Shown here: positions 8,399 through 14,539 of the stretch, one piece after another
How the letters are laid out: each line of letters opens with the position of its first letter
Numbering within the stretch: position 1 is the stretch's first letter
DNA from: Alphaproteobacteria bacterium
GTDB lineage: Bacteria > Pseudomonadota > Alphaproteobacteria > RF32 > CAG-239
Reading direction: 5' to 3'
Assembly: GCA_017452115.1 (NCBI GenBank)
Contig: JAFTNB010000140.1
Location: 1-15,624, forward strand
DNA length: 15,624 nt
Program-made: the position numbers and the translations under genes
Notes under the pieces: generated by a model
The model's database searches: none
Told to the model about the DNA's origin: nothing
What the model saw: the letters and a program-made list of their open reading frames with translations, nothing else

Positions 8399-9115
8399 TT
8401 AGTTTTTTGAAGTATTTTCTTCAAGCAAATTATTAACTTTTTCCAATAAATTATCAGGACTATAGCTGACTCCGCCATTTTCCCACTCAATTCGGCAAGC
8501 GGAAAGACTTAAAGTATTATCTTTATGTAAAGATATTTTACCCTCAAAATCATGAATATGGGCAAGTTTAGCAACTTGTTCTTGCATAGATGAGGCAATT
8601 TGAGGACTAAAGAAAAAAGATAATTTAGGTTCAGCTCTGAAATTAGAAAAATTATTAGCTAAAAAGCGATTTAATATATCTACAGCATATTCATCACTCA
8701 ATTCCGGCAAAAGTTTTTGAAGAATTGTACGATTAAATTTTATAAAATCTTGTTCAATTTTTTCTTGAAATTTGTCTTGTGCCGAAAACATTGCTGATAA
8801 CTTGTTATTAATATCAGACAATAATTCATTAACTGTATTTTCCAGTTCTTCACTTTTAGCCTGATAGCCTTTATTATACCCTTCTTGCTCTGCTTGAATT
8901 TTGGCTGCAGATAATTCCTCTTCGCTAAAAGTTATGACTTCTATTTCAGGTTCCGGCTCAGGTTCTAAAAGAGCTATAGTTTCTTCTTCAACAACCGGTT
9001 CAATAATATCTTCTGAAACTGACAATGCGGGTTCTGATTCTATGGTCGTGATGACATTATCTTCTTCGTCATCGACTACAAAATTATCAAACTCAAATCT
9101 CTTGTAGGCAACCAT
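8399..9115 (-). CDS. fliH: FliH-like export-apparatus protein (FlbE type)
   Basis: This 238-residue cytosolic protein starts with an acidic, low-complexity arm (EPEPEPE at 51-57). It continues as a predicted helix FSEEELSAAKIQAEQEGYNK from 63 with the small-residue spacing AxxxGxxxG seen in FliH, then a coiled-coil-like segment to about 125. The C-terminal domain (about 128-235) ends with LSLSACRIEWENGGVSY, the end strand pattern of alphaproteobacterial FliH. FliH binds and inhibits the ATPase FliI and tethers it to FliN at the C-ring. Position between fliG and fliN fits the order fliF-fliG-fliH-fliN; the Caulobacter counterpart is called FlbE. The start at 9115 lies 15 bp after fliG, with only a weak GGGA upstream. 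Sequence similarity in this family is low, so the call rests on both motif and context. Confidence 0.85.
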   Translation of the reverse strand: MVAYKRFEFDNFVVDDEEDNVITTIESEPALSVSEDIIEPVVEEETIALLEPEPEPEIEVITFSEEELSAAKIQAEQEGYNKGYQAKSEELENTVNELLSDINNKLSAMFSAQDKFQEKIEQDFIKFNRTILQKLLPELSDEYAVDILNRFLANNFSNFRAEPKLSFFFSPQIASSMQEQVAKLAHIHDFEGKISLHKDNTLSLSACRIEWENGGVSYSPDNLLEKVNNLLEENTSKN

Positions 9116-9130
9116 TGTTTTTTATCCCAA

Positions 9131-10153
9131 CTAATAAATAAGTTCATCATTATCTTTGCCTTCGCTGATAACAATTTCTCCGGCATTAGAGAGCTCTTTG
9201 GTTGTACTAACAATATATTGTTGTGCTTCTTCAACATCTCGCAAACGAACAGGGCCCATAGCCTCCATATCTTCTTTAATAATTTTACCGGCACGTGATG
9301 ACATATTACTGAAGAAGAGTTCTTTAATAGTATCTGATGCACCTTTAAGAGCAACAGCCAGTTTATCTTTATCGACATTACGCAGCAATATCTGAATACC
9401 TTGGGCATCAACACGAACCAAATCTTCGAAGGTAAACATAAGAGATTTAACTCTATCTGCACTTTCGCGATTACGTTCTTCCAAAGCTTCCATGAATCTG
9501 GTTTCGGTATTGCGATCAAGTGAATTGAAGATATCGGCAATAAGTTCATGCGAATCGCGACGAGTAGATTTGGAGAGATTACTCATAAATTCTTTACGCA
9601 AGGTTTTTTCCAAACTGTCTAAAACTTCTTTCTGAACAGAATCCATTCTCAACATACGCATAATGATTTCCATAGCAAAATTTTCAGGCAATAAGGCAAT
9701 AACTTTAGCAGCATGCTCGGCTTTAATTTTAGACAGAATAACAGCAATAGTTTGCGGATATTCATTTTTGATATAATTTGCAAGCACATGTTCATTAACA
9801 TTACCCAATTTATCCCACATTGTGCGTCCGGCAGGTCCGCTTATTTCATCCATAATTGCAGCAACTCTATCTTTATCCAGTGCCTTAGATAATAATCTTT
9901 CCGTACTCTCATATGTTCCCATCAAAGAACTATTGTTAGATAAACGATCGGTAAATTCTTGAAATAATTGTTCAACAACTGAAGAATTTACCTTCCCCAG
10001 ACTGGCCATGATAACTGATAATTCTTTAATCTCTTCATCATCCATCATTGAAAACAGAGCAGAAGAACGCTCTTCATCTAATGACAACATCAGAATTGCC
10101 GCTTTTTGTTGACCAGAAATCAGATTATAATCCTCAACAACATTTTGTTTCAT
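9131..10153 (-). CDS. fliG: FliG, flagellar rotor/switch protein
   Basis: The product has 340 residues, typical for FliG. The N-terminal domain (about 10-100; LISGQQKAAILMLSLDEERS) binds the C-terminus of FliF. The middle domain carries NEYPQTIAVIL at 130-140, the EHPQ motif with Tyr instead of His, which contacts FliM. The C-terminal domain has MFTFEDLVRVDAQGIQ at 239-254 and the charged torque helix region SRAGKIIKEDMEAMGPVRLRDVEEAQ near 286-311, whose alternating charges interact with stator MotA. Together these transmit torque and set rotation direction. The gene follows fliF by 18 bp and precedes fliH by 15 bp. GGGAA about eight bases before the ATG serves as the ribosome binding site. 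Confidence 0.96.
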   Translation of the reverse strand: MKQNVVEDYNLISGQQKAAILMLSLDEERSSALFSMMDDEEIKELSVIMASLGKVNSSVVEQLFQEFTDRLSNNSSLMGTYESTERLLSKALDKDRVAAIMDEISGPAGRTMWDKLGNVNEHVLANYIKNEYPQTIAVILSKIKAEHAAKVIALLPENFAMEIIMRMLRMDSVQKEVLDSLEKTLRKEFMSNLSKSTRRDSHELIADIFNSLDRNTETRFMEALEERNRESADRVKSLMFTFEDLVRVDAQGIQILLRNVDKDKLAVALKGASDTIKELFFSNMSSRAGKIIKEDMEAMGPVRLRDVEEAQQYIVSTTKELSNAGEIVISEGKDNDELIY

Positions 10154-10171
10154 ATTTATATTCCCATTGCT

Positions 10172-11785
10172 TTAATTGTCATTTTGATAGAGCCAACTAC
10201 GAATAACGTTAACCGCAGCATCCGGATTTTTAGCAACCATATCATTAATTTTCTTAAGTGAAGATACCTTAACCCTTCCGGCAACTTTATTAATATTAAT
10301 CAATTCTTCTAAATTATCGTCATCATCATTGAGGAAGTTGGAAAGAAGTAAGTTTTCTTCATCCGTCCCATCTCCAAGCAGACGGCTATCTGCTCCGCTT
10401 CCGGTATCGAAAGCATTATTAATCAATGGGCGAATTACCAATAAAATAACTAAAATAGCTACAATTGCAACCCCTAGTCCTTCCAGCATACGCATTACTT
10501 CCGTTTTAGTAAAGCCAAGGAAAATAACCGGTTCTTTTTCTTCCGGAGCAGCTTCAACACTTACAAAGCGCATATTTTCAACTTCAACCATATCCCCTCT
10601 ATCCGCATCATAGCCAACAGCTGAGCGAACTAATGCTGTAAGTTGTTCCATTTCTTCTTTAGTACGTTCACGATAAACCTGCTTACCCTCGTTATCCTTT
10701 TCATATACACCATCAACCATAACTGCTACAGTTAAGCGTTTGATAATTCCGGTATTGCGTACCTTATTACGAACGACTTTTGAAATTTCATAATTAACAG
10801 TTTCTTCAGTACGAGAAGTTTGGGAGAATGTATTATTTCCTCCTAAAACTTCATCACCATTAGGAATATTCTGGGCAACTGTTACCCCTTTTTCACTCTC
10901 ATTACTACTGCCATCTTCACTGGACGAAGACTGTGAACGAACAACTTGGCTATCCGGATCATATATTTCCTCATTAGTAACAACTTTATCAAAGTCCATT
11001 TCTATATTTACGGTTGCGCGAACTTTACCATAGCCAATACTTTTTTCTAATAAGCGCTGAATAGAATCAGCCATTTTACGTTCTTGTTCTTGGCGTTGCA
11101 TTTCATTCTTATTATTTTGAATCAACTCTTCATCTTCACCATTAGATGTAAGTAAATTGCCTGCCGCATCAACAATAGAAACATTTTTAACATCAAGTTT
11201 GGGAACTGCGGCGGCAACAAGACGTTGAATTGACACAATACTTTGTGGATTTAATTGTCCTTGATAGGTTTTTATAATTACAGATGCTGTAGGAGCTTGT
11301 TCCTCTCGAGAAAACATTTCGCGTTTAGGCATAACTAAATGAACACGAGCACTTTTAATATTATCGACAGAACGAATCGTACGAGCAAGCTCGCCCTCCA
11401 ATGCACGCACTAAATTTACATTTTGCACAAAGCTGGTTGTTCCTAAAGCGTCTGCATTATCAAAAATTTCATAACCGACATTTGACCCTTTAGAAGCAAG
11501 GGCTAATTCTGCTGTATCAACTCGCATTTTATTAACCGAATCTTTGGGCACAAGAATCTCTGTTCCGTTTTTTGCAAGACGATATTTTACATTTGAAGTT
11601 TCAAGACGACTGACAATCTGTTTGGCATCTTCCAATTCCAAATCCGTATATAAGACTCCATACTCAGTTCCTCCCATTTGCATTGCAATATATGCAAAAA
11701 AACTAAGTAAAAAGATAATAATCGCAACAATTGAAGCCAATCTTCCGGCTGATAGATTTTTAATGCTTTGCAAAAAATTATTCAC
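10172..11785 (-). CDS. fliF: FliF, flagellar MS-ring protein
   Basis: The product is about 537 residues, normal for FliF. It has an N-terminal transmembrane helix at about 17-36 (ASIVAIIIFLLSFFAYIA), and ring-building motifs follow in the periplasmic part (YGVLYTDLELEDAKQIVSRL; GYEIFDNADALGTTSFVQN; RALEGELARTI; ARVHLVMPKREMF). A second transmembrane helix lies near 433-450 (GVAIVAILVILLVIRPLI). The cytosolic tail ends with SSLKKINDMVAKNPDAAVNV, the FliG-binding region. FliF forms the inner-membrane MS ring on which the rotor and export gate assemble; FlhF recruits it. I chose the GTG at 11785 because GGGGA lies five bases upstream. A TTG at 11797 gives four more residues but has no ribosome binding site. 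It is the first gene of the flagellar chain, about 100 bp after the lipoprotein gene. Confidence 0.95.
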   Translation of the reverse strand: MNNFLQSIKNLSAGRLASIVAIIIFLLSFFAYIAMQMGGTEYGVLYTDLELEDAKQIVSRLETSNVKYRLAKNGTEILVPKDSVNKMRVDTAELALASKGSNVGYEIFDNADALGTTSFVQNVNLVRALEGELARTIRSVDNIKSARVHLVMPKREMFSREEQAPTASVIIKTYQGQLNPQSIVSIQRLVAAAVPKLDVKNVSIVDAAGNLLTSNGEDEELIQNNKNEMQRQEQERKMADSIQRLLEKSIGYGKVRATVNIEMDFDKVVTNEEIYDPDSQVVRSQSSSSEDGSSNESEKGVTVAQNIPNGDEVLGGNNTFSQTSRTEETVNYEISKVVRNKVRNTGIIKRLTVAVMVDGVYEKDNEGKQVYRERTKEEMEQLTALVRSAVGYDADRGDMVEVENMRFVSVEAAPEEKEPVIFLGFTKTEVMRMLEGLGVAIVAILVILLVIRPLINNAFDTGSGADSRLLGDGTDEENLLLSNFLNDDDDNLEELININKVAGRVKVSSLKKINDMVAKNPDAAVNVIRSWLYQNDN

Positions 11786-11888
11786 GAGATTCCCCAATCT
11801 GTAAATTTGTAATAAATTAATTCCCCGAAGATATGATTAACGCAAAAATCCTAATTAGGGAAATATAAAAAAGCACATATTCACAAAA
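11786..11888 (-). promoter_or_regulatory. Leader/promoter region of the fliF operon with a CCTAATTAGG palindrome
   Basis: About 100 AT-rich bases separate the lipoprotein gene from fliF, the only sizeable gap before the ten-gene chain, so the operon promoter is most likely here. A perfect 10-bp palindrome CCTAATTAGG is at 11850-11859, about 65 bases before the fliF start. A TTAATCAT resembling a CtrA half-site follows it. GGGGAAT occurs twice, at about 11819-11825 and 11789-11795. I see no clear GG-N10-GC sigma-54 element and no good -35/-10 pair, so the promoter class stays open. No terminator hairpin was seen after the lipoprotein gene's stop. Confidence 0.35.
11791..11795 (-). promoter_or_regulatory. 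Probable ribosome binding site deciding the fliF start
   Basis: GGGGA on the minus strand is five bases before the GTG at 11785. The alternative TTG at 11797 overlaps this site and has no purine-rich stretch at the right distance upstream. The match to a canonical site is short (GGA core). Confidence 0.45.
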
Positions 11889-12362
11889 TTAAAAATCATT
11901 ATTACCGAAAGGCTTATTTTGCAACATACGCTGAGGCTTGTATATGTATAAATTTGAAGTTTCAGGAATATCTGAACTCCGATGAGTATAACCTCTGTCC
12001 TCCATACATTCGCGATATTTTTGAGGTTTTATATCTTCATCATCACGCAATGAATTAACAATTAGAGGTTGAGCTCCGGCATATGGAACATATGTTGCCC
12101 ATATGCCTCGTTCAGCATGCCAATCAGCCCGAATATTAAGTTTGGCTTCTTCTGAATAAAACCAACTGTTCAAATCAGGCGCCCAACTCCAATTTTCAGC
12201 TTGACGTAAACATTCTGAATGGTCACGTGAAAACTTAATAACACCTGTACGCGGTCTTTCCCAATGATAGACAATTTGTCCTTGAGCTTCATCATCATAA
12301 AAAGACGTACAAGCCCCTAGAATTAACAAAACTAATACCTGAAAGTATTTCAGTAATTTCAT
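11889..12362 (-). CDS. Small predicted lipoprotein of unknown function
   Basis: This 157-residue protein has a type II signal peptide: MKLLKYFQ, a hydrophobic core, and the lipobox LGAC at 15-18, so Cys18 should be lipidated. Residue +2 is Thr, not Asp, which in the Lol rules favours sorting to the outer membrane. The mature part has only two other cysteines, in HSECLRQAE (Cys51) and KYRECMEDRGY (Cys119). The pattern 'C...(long)...CMxxRGY' recurs in small proteobacterial lipoproteins, and the pair may form a disulfide. Aromatic residues are dense (WSWAPDLNSWFY, WHAERGIWATYVPY). The ATG at 12362 is chosen because AGGAG lies five bases before it; a GTG two codons earlier overlaps that site. The gene begins 8 bp after fzlA and shares its terminal bases for translation, so the two are probably co-made. 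I do not recognise a specific function. Confidence 0.8.
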   Translation of the reverse strand: MKLLKYFQVLVLLILGACTSFYDDEAQGQIVYHWERPRTGVIKFSRDHSECLRQAENWSWAPDLNSWFYSEEAKLNIRADWHAERGIWATYVPYAGAQPLIVNSLRDDEDIKPQKYRECMEDRGYTHRSSDIPETSNLYIYKPQRMLQNKPFGNNDF

Positions 12363-12367
12363 GCACA

Positions 12368-12372
12368 CTCCT
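12368..12372 (-). promoter_or_regulatory. Ribosome binding site of the lipoprotein gene, overlapping the fzlA stop
   Basis: AGGAG on the minus strand lies five bases before the ATG at 12362, and its first two bases are the last two of the fzlA TAG stop (12371-12373). Ribosomes ending fzlA would stop on this site, which fits translational coupling. Confidence 0.75.
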
Positions 12373-13036
12373 AAAAATCTAAATTAGTATAATTTTTAGC
12401 CGGTAAAATTCCTTTAATTGTATCTTTAAGAATTTCCTTAAAGCTTGGTCTTGATTTGATTTTTGAATACCATATCTTGGCATTTTTAAAGCTTTCCCAC
12501 GGAACATCGCCAAGATAATCTATAATTGAAAGATGCGCCGCAGCGGCAATATCCGCTAAAGAAAATTCAGTTCCGCCGATATAATTGCGGTGTTCAGACA
12601 ACCAATCTATATATTCTAAGTGAAACATTAAATTATTCAGACCATTTTTTAGTATTCTAGAATCAGGAGCCAGCCCTTGACTAAAACGTTTATATATCTT
12701 TTCTGTAACAATATTTTTATACACTTCACGATAAAATTTATCATCAAACCAAGATATTAAACGTCTTATTTCGGCTCTGTCTTTAGGCGCGCTTGGTAAA
12801 AGAGGATTATCGTTAACCATCTCCTCTAAATATTCACAAATTGGATAATGGCCAGAGATTATATGCCCATCATTTATAAAAATCGGCAATTCACCGGCCG
12901 GATTCAACTTATAAACATCTGAAGATAAATTCCATGGTGTTTCTTCTTTTAATCCAAATAAAACTTTTTTTTCGCTCATTATTATTCGTATTTTACGACA
13001 ATATGGAGAAACCGGATGATGTATAAGTAATACCAT
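12371..13036 (-). CDS. fzlA: FzlA-like GST-fold protein, FtsZ-binding division factor
   Basis: This 221-residue protein has a thioredoxin-like N-terminal half (IHHPVSPYCRKIRIIMSEKK at 5-24; KLNPAGELPIF at 43-53; ICEYLEE at 66-72) and a helical C-terminal half with SLADIAAAAHLSIIDYLGDV at 159-178. The whole pattern, including WFDDKFYREV, KIKSRPSFK and the end NYTNLDF, matches alphaproteobacterial FzlA rather than a general glutathione transferase. In Caulobacter, FzlA binds and curves FtsZ filaments and helps activate septal wall synthesis, and it does not act as a GSH enzyme. Here the usual Glu/Asp-Ser that holds glutathione before the 'AI' is replaced (SGHYPICEYL at 61-70), which agrees with lost GSH binding. 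It is followed by the coupled lipoprotein gene. Identification is from remembered family patterns without an alignment. Confidence 0.8.
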   Translation of the reverse strand: MVLLIHHPVSPYCRKIRIIMSEKKVLFGLKEETPWNLSSDVYKLNPAGELPIFINDGHIISGHYPICEYLEEMVNDNPLLPSAPKDRAEIRRLISWFDDKFYREVYKNIVTEKIYKRFSQGLAPDSRILKNGLNNLMFHLEYIDWLSEHRNYIGGTEFSLADIAAAAHLSIIDYLGDVPWESFKNAKIWYSKIKSRPSFKEILKDTIKGILPAKNYTNLDF

Positions 13037-13068
13037 GTTTTATGCTTTCAAATTAACTGTATAGATTC

Positions 13069-13096
13069 AATTTAACCGGAATAAATAAAAGGTCAA
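13069..13096 (-). promoter_or_regulatory. Possible housekeeping promoter for fzlA
   Basis: In the 74-bp gap upstream of fzlA, the minus strand reads TTGACC (13096-13091), a 16-base spacer, then TAAATT (13074-13069). This is a good -35 with a mediocre -10, placing the start of transcription about 25 bases before the ATG. No terminator hairpin follows the upstream gene, so readthrough is also possible. Confidence 0.25.
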
Positions 13097-13110
13097 GTTT
13101 CTATTATAAT

Positions 13111-13965
13111 TTATTTTGAGAAAATAGGAGGTGTAATACGTAAACTTTTTTGCTCATATTCTCGAACTTTATCAGCCAATGCATCTGTCAATATTTTTTT
13201 GTTTTCTGTTTTTTCAGAAAAATTAATTAGACTTTGCATTATCGATTTATGATGAGGAGAAGTTTTAGCAACACCAATAAACATCGGCATATTCCAAATT
13301 GCTTGTTTAGAAATACTTAATCTATTTCTTAAACCTAATTTTGAAGCCTCTATTACACCAAAATAGTAAGTTGCAAAAATATAATCTATTTCTCCGACAA
13401 ATAATTTGCGAAAAACTTCCAAACTTTCTTTTTCTGTACTAATATTATATTTTTCTAATTCAGATTTAACAAAATCATTAAATTTATCCTTGGCAAGTAT
13501 TGCTCCTTTTAGTTTTTGCAAATCAGATAATGATTTAACTTTATTAACATTGGAGGGCAACATAATTAAGACAACCGGATTATCAATAATTGCAGGCATA
13601 ACAAAATCAAGACCGTCATATTGCTTGGTGTTATAATATGTACCAAAGATAATATCAGCTTCGCCGGCACGCACCCTACGCACTAAGTTGCTATAGTCTT
13701 TATCTTTGAGAGTTTTAAAATGCACATCTAAACTATTAAAAAATTTGTCAGCAAAGCTACTAAAAACAGTATCATATTTTTCGGTAATTCCACCCCATCT
13801 CTCTTTTTTAACATGGTAATCACCAAAGGGAGGATAATCCATAAAACTTGTGTATGTCAGCACCAAATTTTTATCGGTTTTATTAAAATTTACGACAGCA
13901 TATACAGAATCTGTCATTCCCAAAAAAATTGCCAACATAATAAAAATATTTTTAATTTTGCTCAT
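13111..13965 (-). CDS. Periplasmic solute-binding-like protein (SBP family 3 type), orphan
   Basis: The product is 284 residues with a signal peptide (MSKIKNIFIMLAIFLG, likely cut after VYA at about 23). The mature protein looks like a family 3 extracellular solute-binding domain: LVLTYTSFMDYPPFGDY near the start, NLVRRVRAGEADIIFGTYY in the middle (the 'L..G..D.....' element), VKSLSDLQKLKGAIL (the second-lobe start) and RKLFVGEIDYIFATYYFG. The segment after GEADIIFGTYY reads NTKQYDGLDFVMPAI; amino-acid binders normally have T-x-x-R there, and the arginine that grips the carboxylate is missing. No permease or ATPase gene is adjacent, so it may serve a distant transporter or act as a stand-alone sensor or binding protein. 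AAGGA seven bases before the ATG supports the start. The ligand cannot be told. Confidence 0.75.
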   Translation of the reverse strand: MSKIKNIFIMLAIFLGMTDSVYAVVNFNKTDKNLVLTYTSFMDYPPFGDYHVKKERWGGITEKYDTVFSSFADKFFNSLDVHFKTLKDKDYSNLVRRVRAGEADIIFGTYYNTKQYDGLDFVMPAIIDNPVVLIMLPSNVNKVKSLSDLQKLKGAILAKDKFNDFVKSELEKYNISTEKESLEVFRKLFVGEIDYIFATYYFGVIEASKLGLRNRLSISKQAIWNMPMFIGVAKTSPHHKSIMQSLINFSEKTENKKILTDALADKVREYEQKSLRITPPIFSK

Positions 13966-13988
13966 ATGAACATCCTTTAAAATTTTTA

Positions 13989-14025
13989 ATATTTATGTTA
14001 ATATTATGACAATATTAATAAATAT
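13989..14025. promoter_or_regulatory. Nested inverted repeat in the divergent promoter region
   Basis: ATATTTAT (13989-13996) pairs with ATAAATAT (14018-14025), and TAATATT (13999-14005) pairs with AATATTA (14011-14017). The arms flank the centre ATGAC, with a 2-base bulge on the left. It lies between the divergent solute-binding and flaF genes, over the likely -35 of both, as an operator would. The region is almost all A and T, so chance is a real alternative. Confidence 0.35.
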
Positions 14026-14035
14026 AATATATGAT
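14006..14035 (+). promoter_or_regulatory. Possible promoter of flaF
   Basis: ATGACA (14006-14011) and TATGAT (14030-14035) each match five of six consensus bases with an 18-base spacer, predicting transcription start about 30 bases before flaF. No sigma-54 element was seen. The facing strand has TTGTCA at 14007-14012 that could serve the leftward gene. Confidence 0.3.
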
Positions 14036-14073
14036 AATAATATTAAAAAAGTTTTTATTTTACTGTAATTTGG

Positions 14074-14466
14074 ATGAGTAATATGGATAATGTACAAAGA
14101 TATTCAAATAATGAAGTTAATTCTTTGAACCAAGCAGAACTAGAAACACGAGCATTAATTAAAGCAGCTTCGGCATTAAACGCAATAAAAGAAAACTGGA
14201 ATAATCGCGTTGGTGAACTGGATGATGCTCTAGAACGTAATCGCAAGTTATGGACGATTATTGTTTCGGCTATGCAAGAAGATAGTTGTCCTCAACCTAA
14301 AGAAGTCAGAGCTAATATTATAAATTTGGGATTATTTATCTTTAAACGTACCATGGATATTATGATTGAGCCTAAACCGGAAAGTTTAAATGTGTTGATT
14401 GATATAAACATGAATATTGCAAAAGGGTTAGCCGCTCATGAAACTCCTGAAGAATCTGCTTCGTAA
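14074..14466 (+). CDS. flaF: FlaF, flagellin synthesis/secretion regulator
   Basis: The 130-residue product carries the FlaF family pattern along its length: AELETRALIKAASALNAIKE at 21-40, the hallmark LDDALERNRKLWTI at 49-62, NIINLGLFIFKRTMDI at 81-96, and LNVLIDINMNIAKGL at 105-119. FlaF is an alphaproteobacterial protein needed for flagellin production; in Caulobacter it works with flagellin and opposes FlbT, which limits flagellin mRNA translation. Its usual neighbours (flagellin genes, flbT, flaG) are not here; it stands alone between a divergent solute-binding gene and convergent accC. The ATG at 14074 has no clear ribosome binding site, while a second in-frame ATG at 14083 has GGA eight bases upstream, so the protein may begin three codons later (MDNVQRY). 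A strong terminator follows 17 bp after the stop. Confidence 0.9.
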   Translation: MSNMDNVQRYSNNEVNSLNQAELETRALIKAASALNAIKENWNNRVGELDDALERNRKLWTIIVSAMQEDSCPQPKEVRANIINLGLFIFKRTMDIMIEPKPESLNVLIDINMNIAKGLAAHETPEESAS

Positions 14467-14482
14467 TTAATTTATGTACAAC

Positions 14483-14525
14483 AAAAAAACTCCTAAAAAC
14501 ACAGAAGTATTTTAGGAGTTTTTTT
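14483..14525. terminator. Bidirectional intrinsic terminator between flaF and accC
   Basis: A7-CTCCT-AAAA on the left pairs perfectly with TTTT-AGGAG-T7 on the right (16 bp in all) around an 11-base loop. The core is CTCCTAAAA/TTTTAGGAG. The A run and T run flank it, so it can end transcription from both convergent genes. Confidence 0.9.
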
Positions 14526-14539
14526 AGATAAAGTAGTAA

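Noticed and set aside
9076..9549. Open frame of 157 codons on the minus strand, in another frame of fliG and fliH
   Set aside because: It shares the strand but cuts across the conserved FliG C-terminal domain and start of FliH; composition is that of an out-of-frame reading.
11798..11888. Sigma-54 promoter before fliF
   Set aside because: No GG-N10-GC spacing was found; the GG and GC pairs present are only about six bases apart.
13037..13110. GANTC (CcrM methylation) sites near the fzlA and fliF starts
   Set aside because: GANTC appears often across this window, so the two sites near starts are not informative.
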